Shown here: piece by piece, positions 35,456 through 43,921 of the stretch | Numbering within the stretch: the first letter of the stretch is position 1 | How the letters are laid out: each line of letters begins with the position of its first letter | NCBI GenBank assembly: GCA_049115955.1 | Contig: JAGDZJ010000015.1 | Location: 62,001-126,000 of the forward strand | Source: Salinispirillum sp049115955 | Lineage (GTDB): Bacteria; Pseudomonadota; Gammaproteobacteria; Pseudomonadales; Natronospirillaceae | Reading direction: 5' to 3' | Length of the DNA stretch: 64,000 nt | Program-made: the position numbers and the translations under genes | Notes under the pieces: generated by a model | Seen by the model: the letters and a program-made list of their open reading frames with translations, nothing else | The model's database searches: none | Told to the model about the DNA's origin: nothing

Positions 35456-36179
35456 TGCCTTGCACCAGAGCAAGCGTACCAGCGATACCGCACAACACTA
35501 TGATGCCGTAACGGAACGCGGTAACGGGTATGAAGCGCGCTACGGCGGAACCCAAAGCAAAGCCGATCAAGCTGGCTGGTACGAACAGTAACCCCGCCAG
35601 CAAGGATGCCTGGGTGACATAACCGGCGCTCCACTGGGCCGCAAAAGAGATCAACGCGCCGACTAAAAAATACGCGGTCAAATTGGCCCGCAAGTGGAGT
35701 GCATCTGCGTGCTGCATCACCAAGGCCATGGGCGGCCCGCCAATGCTGGTCGTGGTACCCATGATCGCTGAGACAAAGCCCGCCCAACCCAAGTTGCGAT
35801 CCGTCGGCATCAGTCGAATTCGCGTCAGGCTCATAACAACGCCAATCAGCGTTGCAGCCCCGATCATCACCATCAAGCCAGACACCGTCATCACCAACAA
35901 CAAGCCAATGCCTACGAGCGTACCGGGAATACGGCCGAGCAGCGCATACCGTAGGCCACGCCATTGCGTGCCGTGTCGTTGTTGAACAAAAGCAGGAATT
36001 AACTGAGAAATGGCGGCAATTAAAAGACTAGTAGGTACCCAAGCCGGGTTAATGAACACCAAGATAGGCGCGGCTACGATAGAAATACCGAACCCGATTG
36101 AGGTTTGCACCATGGCGCCAAACATGACGACGATGCAAGCCAAGCCCCACTGCCAGAACGGCACCGTCAGTTCAAACAT
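35442..36179 (-). CDS. TauE/SafE-family membrane protein
   Basis: 245 aa, about eight TM helices. The N-terminal GAMVQTSIGFGISIVAAPIL and the mid-protein SAIMGTTTSIGGPPMALVMQ are the paired repeats of the TauE/SafE (DUF81) family of anion exporters, proposed for sulfite, sulfoacetate and related compounds. No sulfur gene is adjacent, so the substrate is open. Convergent overlap with the MFS gene; 55 bases after grxD on the same strand. Confidence 0.88.
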   Translation of the reverse strand: MFELTVPFWQWGLACIVVMFGAMVQTSIGFGISIVAAPILVFINPAWVPTSLLIAAISQLIPAFVQQRHGTQWRGLRYALLGRIPGTLVGIGLLLVMTVSGLMVMIGAATLIGVVMSLTRIRLMPTDRNLGWAGFVSAIMGTTTSIGGPPMALVMQHADALHLRANLTAYFLVGALISFAAQWSAGYVTQASLLAGLLFVPASLIGFALGSAVARFIPVTAFRYGIIVLCGIAGTLALVQGIMLW

Positions 36180-36210
36180 ATCGGAGCCGTTTCCTTCTGA
36201 GGCTTAGCTT

Positions 36211-36228
36211 AAAAAAGACCAAAGGCCT
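36211..36228 (-). terminator. Weak terminator after grxD
   Basis: On the minus strand AGGCC-TTT-GGTCT is followed by a T-run at 36216-36211. Stem of five pairs including one G-T, so termination is probably partial. Confidence 0.35.
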
Positions 36229-36234
36229 GTTTGC

Positions 36235-36567
36235 TTACTCTTCTTCGTCTGCTGGCACGGCCGCCTCGATCAACGGCTGCAATTCGCCCTTGGCGTGCAT
36301 ATCGGTGATGATGTCACAGCCGCCGACCAACTCGCCGTTGATCCACAACTGTGGAAACGTCGGCCAGTTGGCGTATTTTGGCAGCTCGGCACGGATATCG
36401 GGGTTCTGCAGAATATCAACAAAAGCAAAACGGCGACCGCAAGACATCACGGCTTGCACGGTTTGCGCCGAAAAACCACACATTGGTTGGTTCGGTGAGC
36501 CTTTCATGTACAACAGCACGGGATTTTCGCCAATTTGCTGTTTGATGACGTCGAGAGTGTCGGCCAT
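36235..36567 (-). CDS. grxD: Monothiol glutaredoxin Grx4
   Basis: 110 aa. Monothiol CGFS glutaredoxin that carries a [2Fe-2S] cluster with BolA-like partners and delivers it to targets. The motif PMCGFSAQTVQ places CGFS at residues 30-33; WPTFPQLWINGELVGGCDI is the glutathione-binding part. Length and sequence are standard. Gene stands alone or with the TauE gene downstream. Confidence 0.96.
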   Translation of the reverse strand: MADTLDVIKQQIGENPVLLYMKGSPNQPMCGFSAQTVQAVMSCGRRFAFVDILQNPDIRAELPKYANWPTFPQLWINGELVGGCDIITDMHAKGELQPLIEAAVPADEEE

Positions 36568-36683
36568 GTTATAAAGTCCTACTAAATCGCTGGGTTAATG
36601 TGCGCGTATTCTACCTGTTCCGTCGGTGTTTTAAAACGGCCAGCGCACAACGTTGACATGGAGCACCGGTATTTCTTTCAGGC

Positions 36684-36707
36684 AAAAAAAAGCCAGCTAC
36701 GCTGGCT
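36684..36707 (-). terminator. Rho-independent terminator closing the chito-sugar ABC operon
   Basis: AGCCAGC-GTA-GCTGGCT on the minus strand followed by TTTTTTT, 74 bases after the last permease gene. It shows that the minus-strand operon ends here without an ATPase gene. Confidence 0.85.
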
Positions 36708-36780
36708 AATCAGGACTCGCAACAAGACAACACGTACACATTACTAGCAACCGCTCGGCGGTCGCAGCAACTCGGTTTGC

Positions 36781-37623
36781 TTACTCTTTAACGCCCCCTT
36801 GGGTCAGTCCAGAGATGAACTGGCGCGATGCCAGCACAAAAGCAATGATCGTCGGCACCATCATTATCATGATGCCCGCAAACATCATGTGCCACTGCAC
36901 CGCAAACTGTTGATTAAACTGCGTGATACCGCGCGTCAGCGGGAACAGCTCTTCACTTTGCAAAAAGATCAATGGCAGGAAGTACTCGTTCCAGGCCTGC
37001 ACGAAGGTCAACAAGGCAACGGTCGCCACGGCAGGACGCATCAACGGCAATATGATGCTCCAGTAAATGCGAAACGGCAGAGCGCCGTCCATGCGCGCGG
37101 CTTCTTCCAGCTCTTTGGAAATGCCGCGCATGAAGGACACCAGAATGAACACCGCGACCGGCATCATACTGGCCGACTGCACCAGAATGACCGCTGCCAA
37201 GGTATCCAACAGGCCGAGTTCACGCACGATGACAAACAAAGGCGCTAACGTCAGACGGATCGGAATAATGACCCCGAGCATGAAGCATAAGAAGATGGCT
37301 GTACTGCCCTTAAACGGCATACGGGCCAACACAAATGCGGTTGTGGTGGAACAAAAAATCACCAGCACCACGGTACAACCGGCGATGATCATGGAGTTCA
37401 GAAAGTACCGGTCGAAGCTCGCTTCAACCCATGCCCGCGCATAATTACCCCAGCTCCACGGATCGGGCAGGCCAAAAGGATCACGAAAAATAGAACCCAC
37501 ATTGGGTTTCAACGAATTAAGTATCGCCGAACCAAAAGGCACCAACACCACGACGACCCACGCGATCATGATCATTTGCACCAAGACCTGCTCATGCGGG
37601 CGTAACTTAAAAATCTTATCCAT
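36781..37623 (-). CDS. ABC transporter permease (MalG type), chito-sugar importer
   Basis: 280 aa, six TM helices. The EAA loop EEAARMDGALPFRIYWSIILP is present at about residues 180-200. Second inner-membrane subunit of the importer whose binding protein and first permease lie upstream on the same strand, 15 bases after the MalF-type gene. Genes for GH20 hexosaminidase and GlcNAc catabolism next door suggest N-acetylglucosamine or chito-oligosaccharide as substrate (inference). Confidence 0.92.
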   Translation of the reverse strand: MDKIFKLRPHEQVLVQMIMIAWVVVVLVPFGSAILNSLKPNVGSIFRDPFGLPDPWSWGNYARAWVEASFDRYFLNSMIIAGCTVVLVIFCSTTTAFVLARMPFKGSTAIFLCFMLGVIIPIRLTLAPLFVIVRELGLLDTLAAVILVQSASMMPVAVFILVSFMRGISKELEEAARMDGALPFRIYWSIILPLMRPAVATVALLTFVQAWNEYFLPLIFLQSEELFPLTRGITQFNQQFAVQWHMMFAGIMIMMVPTIIAFVLASRQFISGLTQGGVKE

Positions 37624-37638
37624 CGTGCTACACCCTTA

Positions 37639-38565
37639 TCAGTCGTTACGGAAATTGCGCAGGGCCAGGAACAAGGCCGCCGGCAGTATCATGACGGCGG
37701 TAATCAACCCCACCGCCGCCGCCATGCCGAAGTTGGTTTGTGCGGTACTGGCGCCCGCCCCGAAGGCGGTACGAAACAAGAAGGTTCCCATCACGTCCGT
37801 GGACCGCAGAGGCCCGGCTTCTGCACCCATGATGATCAGCGTGTAGTCGGCGTTATTAAACACATCGACCATGATGATCACTGTGATCAAAATAAACGCG
37901 GGCGCTACCACCGGCACCACCACGGCTTTAATAGCTTGAAAACGGCTGGCGCCGTCAAGCACGGCCGCTTCCAGCAAGTCTTGCCGTACTGCCAAGATGC
38001 CCGCCAGAATTAACATGATGGCAAAACCCATGCGGTGCCATGAATAGAACAGCGCCAAGGTCACCAAGGCGGTGTCTTCCATGCCGAGAAAAGGAATCGG
38101 AGCGTCGGTAATGCCCGCACTCATCAGTGCGGCGTTCAAAGGCCCTCGCTGTGCCACAAAGAGGTTCAATAGATAAGCCACTGCCGCACCCGCCATGGGG
38201 TAAGGCAAGAAGAAAATCACTTGATAGGTTTTACGTCCCCACGTTTTGAGACTCAACAGCAGCGCTAAGGTACTGCCAATGGTCAGGAATGTGCCGATGA
38301 TGACCACAAAGAAAATAACGTTCTGCCACAAGGCATTGAACATTTGATCACGGTAATAGGCGTTGCCGAGTACTTGCTTGAAATTGTCTAAACCAACGTA
38401 TTCCATGGTGCCGATACCAGCCCACTTCACTTGGGACAAATACAGCAAGCCGATCATAGGAATAAAATAGAATACCGAATAGAGCAGTACACCGGGTACC
38501 AGCAACAGCGTGCGCTCAATTTTCTCCCGCGCACCGTACGACATTTTGCTCCAAGGCTTTGGCAT
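37639..38565 (-). CDS. ABC transporter permease (MalF type), chito-sugar importer
   Basis: 308 aa, six TM helices (first about 20-42), with the EAA-type loop LEAAVLDGASRFQAIKAVVVP. The ATG at 38563-38565 is chosen because AAGGAGCC sits eight bases upstream; ATGs at 38643 and 38664 have no comparable site and would add a charged stretch. Works with the MalG-type permease just downstream and the binding protein upstream. The 213-bp gap to the binding protein gene holds two stem-loops. Confidence 0.92.
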   Translation of the reverse strand: MPKPWSKMSYGAREKIERTLLLVPGVLLYSVFYFIPMIGLLYLSQVKWAGIGTMEYVGLDNFKQVLGNAYYRDQMFNALWQNVIFFVVIIGTFLTIGSTLALLLSLKTWGRKTYQVIFFLPYPMAGAAVAYLLNLFVAQRGPLNAALMSAGITDAPIPFLGMEDTALVTLALFYSWHRMGFAIMLILAGILAVRQDLLEAAVLDGASRFQAIKAVVVPVVAPAFILITVIIMVDVFNNADYTLIIMGAEAGPLRSTDVMGTFLFRTAFGAGASTAQTNFGMAAAVGLITAVMILPAALFLALRNFRND

Positions 38566-38690
38566 ATCAGTCGGCTCCTTGGCTGCTGGCGTGTCGTTTA
38601 GGGGGAGGTCCAATGCGGACGCTTCGTGTGTACTTCTGGTCATTGTAGAACACCTACGGTACATCTATAGAGAAAGTATGGAGGAAGCGA

Positions 38691-38749
38691 CCGACACACC
38701 GGCAATATTGGTGTGTCGGCCATGCAGGGGTGCCTCGATTGGCCACCCC
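38691..38749. repeat. Two stem-loops between binding-protein and permease genes
   Basis: The first is a perfect 10-bp stem CCGACACACC / GGTGTGTCGG (38691-38700 and 38710-38719). The second is GGGGTGCC / GGCCACCCC (38727-38734 and 38741-38749) with one bulge. No T-run follows on the minus strand. Expected effect is to protect the upstream binding-protein mRNA or cut read-through to the permeases. Confidence 0.65.
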
Positions 38750-38778
38750 CGCACTATCACAGCACTAATACAGAAAAA

Positions 38779-40029
38779 TCAGCGGCAGTTGGCTGCGCCC
38801 ACATAGCCCCAAGAGTTCAATCCTGCTTGAATAGCCGTTGCAGCCTGTACCGGCGTAGCTTGACCACTCAGCAAGCGCTGCAGTTGGTCAGCCGCTAGCG
38901 TCTGATACGTTGGCTCATGAGCGTTCAAGTCAAAGGCAAAGAACGGGTTAGCGGCCACATTAGAGTTAGCGATCAACTCGGCTGCACGGCTAATGCGCGC
39001 ATCATTCACGTTCACACTGTGATTTGAAGCAGGCAAACCGACACGTTCTGCGTAAAGCTGCGCAAACTCAGGTGTGGTAACAAATTGCATGACTTTGCGA
39101 ATGGCGTCTTGCTTGGCCGAATTCGGGTTAGCCGCCAGACCGAAGTCAGGGAAACCATACACGTTGCCACCGGGGATTGGCATGATACCAATTTCCAAAC
39201 CTGGTTCGATGTCAAACATTGGCGAACCGGGGCCCGCGGACCAGATACCGTCGATCATCATCGCCGAAGACCCTAAGGCGACTTCAGTACGCATCGCGCC
39301 ATAATCGTCAGCCAACGGGTTCGCGTTCAGATAACCACTGGTGCGCCAGCCATCCAATTGCTGCAGAGCGTTAACATAATCACTGTCGGTGAAGCACGCT
39401 TCACCTGTAATAACGCCTTGCGTCCATTCATCGCTGGCAAAACCGGCGATCAACACTTCGTTCAGCACTTGGTTCAGGTACCAACCATCGCGACCATCAA
39501 CGTGCATGGGTACAACGCCAGCCGATTTTAGCTTCGCAAACGCGGCTTCCAACTCAGCCAAACTTGAGGGCTCTGCAATGCCATGCTGCTGGAAAACACT
39601 TTTGTTGTACAAAATGGCTTCCATCTCCATACCCACGGGTACCGAGTACACCACACCGTCGGAACCGGTTGAGCCGCCTAACGCAGCGTCACCGAACGCA
39701 CTCAGGCTAACGCCGTAGTCACTGACTGGCGCGATAACGCCAGCGTCGACCCATGAGCTCAACCAAGGCGCACCGGCTTTAGCGAAAAAGAGGTCTGGAC
39801 GATTGCTCTGCATATCAATACGCAGCTTTGACTCGTAGTCTTCTGGCGTCACGTCCATACGAACGGTTACACCGTCAATCAGGTTGTTCTCGTTGATGTA
39901 ATCCCACACTGCGCGATCCTGTGGACGCCAAGTGTAAGTATTCAATACGGTATCAGCAGCCGAGATAGCTGCAGAACCCAGGGTAGCCGCCGCCACAACG
40001 ACAGCAATTGAGCCTTTTATGAGTTTCAT
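38779..40029 (-). CDS. Periplasmic sugar-binding protein of the chito-sugar ABC importer
   Basis: 416 aa. Signal peptide 1-25 (...AAISAAD). Family-1 extracellular solute-binding protein: LNTYTWRPQDRAVWDYINENN at the mature N-terminus, SVPVGMEMEAILYNKSVF, and ALGSSAMMIDGIWSAG. First gene of a minus-strand operon with two permeases. Its own promoter carries an operator-like sequence also found before the GlcNAc kinase, so it belongs to the amino-sugar regulon. Exact ligand (GlcNAc, chitobiose or longer) is inferred from context. Confidence 0.9.
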   Translation of the reverse strand: MKLIKGSIAVVVAAATLGSAAISAADTVLNTYTWRPQDRAVWDYINENNLIDGVTVRMDVTPEDYESKLRIDMQSNRPDLFFAKAGAPWLSSWVDAGVIAPVSDYGVSLSAFGDAALGGSTGSDGVVYSVPVGMEMEAILYNKSVFQQHGIAEPSSLAELEAAFAKLKSAGVVPMHVDGRDGWYLNQVLNEVLIAGFASDEWTQGVITGEACFTDSDYVNALQQLDGWRTSGYLNANPLADDYGAMRTEVALGSSAMMIDGIWSAGPGSPMFDIEPGLEIGIMPIPGGNVYGFPDFGLAANPNSAKQDAIRKVMQFVTTPEFAQLYAERVGLPASNHSVNVNDARISRAAELIANSNVAANPFFAFDLNAHEPTYQTLAADQLQRLLSGQATPVQAATAIQAGLNSWGYVGAANCR

Positions 40030-40067
40030 GTGATCTTACCTCTTCGATTGTTGTTTTTGATCAAGGC

Positions 40068-40102
40068 AATACCAATATAATACCTATAAATACCATTGAC
40101 AA
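40068..40102 (-). promoter_or_regulatory. Binding-protein promoter with overlapping operator
   Basis: On the minus strand TTGTCA (40102-40097), 17 bases, TATATT (40079-40074). The -10 box lies inside an 18-mer (40068-40085) identical, in reverse complement, to the one over the GlcNAc-kinase promoter: AGGTATTATATTGGTATT. Additional GGTATT half-sites occur at 40089-40098 and 40115-40124. A repressor bound here would block RNA polymerase; the GntR/UTRA protein at 43145 is the likely one. Confidence 0.7.
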
Positions 40103-40163
40103 CAAAAAGTTCATATATCGATCATTGGTATTGCTATTGGGCTGACAACCAAGACCACTCACC

Positions 40164-42059
40164 TTACCAACCGAGACTTTCAGCCCGGTAATTCCATCCT
40201 GCACGCTGCCACATAGCGCATTGCGTACGGCAACGGCGCATAAAATCGGCTTCGTCATTGATGTCCGCCGCGGACCATGCCCGCTCCGCTACCGCCAACA
40301 AGCGCGGCAGCAGCATGTATTCCAGCTGCCAGAGCTCAGCCAACAATTCGCTCCACACGCAGGCTTGCAAACCACGCACACGCGTCCAGCTTCCATCACC
40401 CGCAGGCCAGCCCGACAGCGGCTCATAGCCATACGCCTTGGCCAAACTGGTCTCGCCTGCCCAATAGTAGCCAGGCTCGGCTTGGTCGCGATTGTAGGAC
40501 AGGTCCAGATAACAAAACTGTGCAGGCGTCATCACGACAGGATACCCCAGTGCAGCCGCTTTCTGGCCCGCCTCGACGCCCTGCCAAGAAAACACCGTCG
40601 TTGATCGCGACACCGCATGCCCGACCGTGATCTCTTCCCAGCCTGCAGCGCGCCGTCCATGCTGCAATAAATAGTCTTCGAGGCCACGCATAAACCAGCC
40701 GTGCAACGCCGTCACATCGGCAAACCCCAATGCCTGTGCTTTAGCCACAGCGGCCGGACTGCGCTGCCAAACACCCGGTGGCACCTCGTCTGAGCCCAGG
40801 TGTATTTCTGCTGATGGAAACAACGCCATCACCTCATCAAGAATGGTCTGCATAACAGCCCAGGTGGCGGGCAGAGCGGGATTCAGCACATTATCGGAAT
40901 AGTGTTGCACACTGCGGTACATCGACTCATCGTCGCGCTCTTGCAACACCGGCAAGGCTCGCAGCAGAGCACGCGCATGCCCCGGCACATCTATTTCTGG
41001 CATCACATTGATACCCAAGCTGGCAGCCAGTGCGACGACATGACGCACGTCGTCTTGCGTGTAATACCCGCCGTGATCACTGGCACCCGTGCCCATCTGG
41101 GGCGGCATAACGCGCCCGCGACCACGCACCGCCGTCCGCTCGGTCAATTCGGGAAAGGCGTTAATTTCCAAGCGCCAGGCTTCGTCGTCCGTTAGGTGCC
41201 AATGAAACTGATTCATCTTATACACAGCGGCCAAACGGATGGTTTTACAGACCTGTTCGAGCGGCACGAAATGGCGTACCACATCTAAATGTAAGCCACG
41301 ATAAGCGAATCGCGGGGCGTCCTGAACGTCGACTTCTTGTACATCTTGCCCCGCCAACCACTGCACCAAGGACGCAATAGCCGCGTGTACACCGGCGCTG
41401 TCAGTGGCCTCGATGGTCGCCCCACTGGCAACCACATGCAGACGATAACCGCCGGTCACGCCCTCTTTCTGCACAAACTGCACCGACCAGCCCTCGTGTG
41501 GCTCACTTGCCACGCCGCTGAATTCTTGCAGCACACCACTCCACGCAGTGAGATCATTACCACTCATCGCCCACGCGGGGTCTAACGTTCCCCACGCAAT
41601 GGCGCGTGGTTTCTTAAAACGTCCAGCGCCAAGGACCAACACCTGAGGCTGTGGCACGAGGTCATGCACCACGCCCAAAGGCGGGGTATCCTGCGGCTTG
41701 ACTTGCCAATTGATATCGGGCGACACAACTTCTATAGACAACAGATCCCCGTGCGGCGATTCCGCATAGATACCGTAGGGCCAGTCCGTGTATTTCACCA
41801 TGCGATCGCGTGGGTTGTGCAGTTGACACGTCACGCTCTCGCCGGGCACCAACACCCGGTTAAAACCGATCGCATGCAGGTCGCCGTCACGCGACACCCA
41901 CTCCCCTCCGCTGACGTCAGCGGGCTCTATAATGCGCGCCAAAGAAAAGTACAAGCAGCCTATATCCAGCGGAGCATCGCTCACATTGGTCAAACGAATC
42001 TCCGCCTGAAAGCCCTGCTCCATTATTTCCTGCTGTGCGAACTCATACCTCAGTGTCAT
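40164..42059 (-). CDS. Beta-N-acetylhexosaminidase (GH20), cytoplasmic
   Basis: 631 aa. Releases terminal GlcNAc from chito-oligosaccharides. An N-terminal beta domain (about 1-165) precedes the GH20 barrel, which starts near FAYRGLHLDVVRHFVPLEQV; the catalytic Asp424-Glu425 pair is in HLGSDEVPPGVW. Tyr/Trp-rich segments later (FSWQGVEAG, YYWAGE) line the site. There is no signal peptide, so it acts on imported substrate. The ATG at 42057-42059 follows AAGGGAG; the frame extends 35 codons further but across the promoter. Same strand as the ABC importer genes, divergent from the kinase gene. Confidence 0.92.
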   Translation of the reverse strand: MTLRYEFAQQEIMEQGFQAEIRLTNVSDAPLDIGCLYFSLARIIEPADVSGGEWVSRDGDLHAIGFNRVLVPGESVTCQLHNPRDRMVKYTDWPYGIYAESPHGDLLSIEVVSPDINWQVKPQDTPPLGVVHDLVPQPQVLVLGAGRFKKPRAIAWGTLDPAWAMSGNDLTAWSGVLQEFSGVASEPHEGWSVQFVQKEGVTGGYRLHVVASGATIEATDSAGVHAAIASLVQWLAGQDVQEVDVQDAPRFAYRGLHLDVVRHFVPLEQVCKTIRLAAVYKMNQFHWHLTDDEAWRLEINAFPELTERTAVRGRGRVMPPQMGTGASDHGGYYTQDDVRHVVALAASLGINVMPEIDVPGHARALLRALPVLQERDDESMYRSVQHYSDNVLNPALPATWAVMQTILDEVMALFPSAEIHLGSDEVPPGVWQRSPAAVAKAQALGFADVTALHGWFMRGLEDYLLQHGRRAAGWEEITVGHAVSRSTTVFSWQGVEAGQKAAALGYPVVMTPAQFCYLDLSYNRDQAEPGYYWAGETSLAKAYGYEPLSGWPAGDGSWTRVRGLQACVWSELLAELWQLEYMLLPRLLAVAERAWSAADINDEADFMRRCRTQCAMWQRAGWNYRAESLGW

Positions 42060-42114
42060 ACCGACTCCCTTATGCCCTGTTGTCTTTTTTGTTTTCTCTA
42101 GCATTACACGATGC

Positions 42115-42149
42115 TTGCCAATCTCAACAACAGGTATTATATTGGTATT
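42115..42149 (+). promoter_or_regulatory. GlcNAc-kinase operon promoter with overlapping operator
   Basis: TTGCCA (42115-42120), 17 bases, TATATT (42138-42143). The 18-mer AGGTATTATATTGGTATT at 42132-42149 covers the -10 box exactly as in the binding-protein promoter at 40074-40102. It contains two direct GGTATT half-sites 11 bases apart, one helical turn. This spot also lies upstream of the divergent GH20 gene. Confidence 0.7.
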
Positions 42150-42263
42150 ATGTTGGCCTAGCAAAGTAAGACGATAACAAAAAAAGGACGGACTGCAAAT
42201 GCAACACAGTCACTCGGTGAAGTGCGGCATAGTGGACGTCCGGACATAACAATAAGAGCCTTT

Positions 42264-43142
42264 ATGACCAAGCAAACGCAACATCTCTATTATGTTGGAA
42301 TCGACGGTGGTGGCACGCAATGCCGAGCCCGCCTCGTGGATCATCGTGGCACCGTGTTGGCAGAAACCAGCGGCGGCAGCGCCAATGTGTACCAGCATGC
42401 GGAAGGGGCTGTCGTTAATATAGAGGCAACGGTTCGTCAGGCTTTTAAACAAGCCAATTTACCCACCGACTTATTGAGCCAGGCAGCAGTAGGCATGGGA
42501 CTGGCTGGTGCGGAATTACCTGAAAGCCAAGCTTTTCTAGCGCAATGGCAACACCCGTTTGCGGCCATCAAAGTGCAGAATGACGCGCACATCGCCTGTT
42601 TGGGCGCCCACAACGGGCAAGATGGCGGATTGGTGATCGTCGGCACCGGCATTGTCGGCTGGGCGATTGTCGACCAACAACCGACCATGTTGGATGGCTG
42701 GGGCTTTCCGTTGGCCGATCAAGGCAGTGGTGCATGGCTGGGCTTACGCGCCATTCAAGAAACCTTGCGTGCCAGCGATAAGATTCGCCCGTCAACGCCA
42801 TTGACCAAACGCATATTGGCGCACTTCGACAATCAACCACGCACGATTCCTGGCTGGGCCAGTACCGCACGCTCAGGCGATTTCGGTCAGTTTGCGCGCT
42901 GGATCGTAGAAGCGCGCGCGCACGCCGACCCACTCGCGATCAGTCTACTGCGCGAACAAGCGGAAGCCGTTGGCTTGTTGGTGCAACGCTTAGCCGACAT
43001 GAATATAGACCGGATTGCCCTTTTAGGTGGCCTAGGGCCCTTTGTTGGTACAGAATTGGTATCACACTTGCGACCACTGATAGTACCTGCGCAACAGGAT
43101 GCTTTGACGGGCGCACTACTGATGATCAAAAACGAGGCATAA
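42264..43142 (+). CDS. N-acetylglucosamine kinase (BadF/BadG/BcrA ATPase family)
   Basis: 292 aa. Predicted to phosphorylate imported GlcNAc to GlcNAc-6-phosphate. Phosphate-1 motif VGIDGGGTQCRARLVD at residues about 9-24, phosphate-2 region LVIVGTGIVGWAIV, and adenosine motif ALLGGLGPFVG near the end. The family also contains glucosamine kinases; the neighbouring nagA favours GlcNAc. ATG at 42264 with AAGAG upstream; 14 earlier in-frame codons lack support. First gene of kinase-regulator-nagA-nagB. Confidence 0.88.
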   Translation: MTKQTQHLYYVGIDGGGTQCRARLVDHRGTVLAETSGGSANVYQHAEGAVVNIEATVRQAFKQANLPTDLLSQAAVGMGLAGAELPESQAFLAQWQHPFAAIKVQNDAHIACLGAHNGQDGGLVIVGTGIVGWAIVDQQPTMLDGWGFPLADQGSGAWLGLRAIQETLRASDKIRPSTPLTKRILAHFDNQPRTIPGWASTARSGDFGQFARWIVEARAHADPLAISLLREQAEAVGLLVQRLADMNIDRIALLGGLGPFVGTELVSHLRPLIVPAQQDALTGALLMIKNEA

Positions 43143-43144
43143 CC

Positions 43145-43909
43145 GTGGCAACGACCGAGGCAATTATAGAGTACCTAAAGCCAGACCCCGCCAAAACGGG
43201 CTCGCTCTATGTGCAACTGGCACGCTCCATGACGCAAGCCATTCACGAAGGCTTACTGAAAGACGGCGACTATTTAATGCCGCAGCGTGAGCTGGCGGTG
43301 GCGCTGGAAGTCTCACGCGTGACGGTGCGCAAAGCCATTGAATCTCTGGTTCAACAGGGCTTATTGATACAAAAGCAAGGCGCAGGAACGTTAGTGACCG
43401 CGCGCGGCAGTGAATCGATTCATAAAAATCTGTCGGTGCTGAACAGCTTCACCGAAGACATGTCGGCGCGTGGTATGACACCGCGCTCGGAGTGGGTCAG
43501 CCGTGACCTCGTACAAGCGTCACCCAAAGAAGCCATGGCGCTGAATCTGTCGCCCGGCAATCGTATCTGCCGCTTCGGTCGCGTGCGCTACGCCAACGAA
43601 CTGCCCATGGCTTACGAAATAGCTGCGACACCCGGAGACATCATTCGCAGCGTGGATGAAGTAACTGACTCACTTTATGCCGCCTTGCAGTTGCGCAACG
43701 CGCGTCCCGTACGTGCCCTGCAAACCATGACCGCGCGCAACGCAGACAAGCAGATTGCCGACCATTTAAAGATGTCCCCTGGTGATGCCGTACTCTATAT
43801 CGAGCGCCAGGGTTTTGATCAACACAACCGACCAGTTGAGTTTACCCGTTCGTATTATCGCGGTGATATTTACGACTTTGTGGTGGAACTGAAGCTGGAC
43901 GCTGTTTAA
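43145..43909 (+). CDS. GntR-family regulator with UTRA domain (HutC/NagR type)
   Basis: 254 aa from a GTG start two bases after the kinase stop, with GAGG upstream. N-terminal winged helix (about 15-85: LMPQRELAVALEVSRVTVRKAIESLVQQGLL), followed by a UTRA effector domain (about 95-250: LSVLNSFTEDMSARGM to YIERQGFDQHNRPVEFTRSYYRGD). UTRA regulators of this kind usually bind GlcN-6-P or GlcNAc-6-P and repress nag genes. Likely binds the shared 18-mers at 40068 and 42132. Cotranscribed with the genes it is expected to control. Confidence 0.92.
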   Translation: MATTEAIIEYLKPDPAKTGSLYVQLARSMTQAIHEGLLKDGDYLMPQRELAVALEVSRVTVRKAIESLVQQGLLIQKQGAGTLVTARGSESIHKNLSVLNSFTEDMSARGMTPRSEWVSRDLVQASPKEAMALNLSPGNRICRFGRVRYANELPMAYEIAATPGDIIRSVDEVTDSLYAALQLRNARPVRALQTMTARNADKQIADHLKMSPGDAVLYIERQGFDQHNRPVEFTRSYYRGDIYDFVVELKLDAV

Positions 43910-43921
43910 AAGGACCACACC

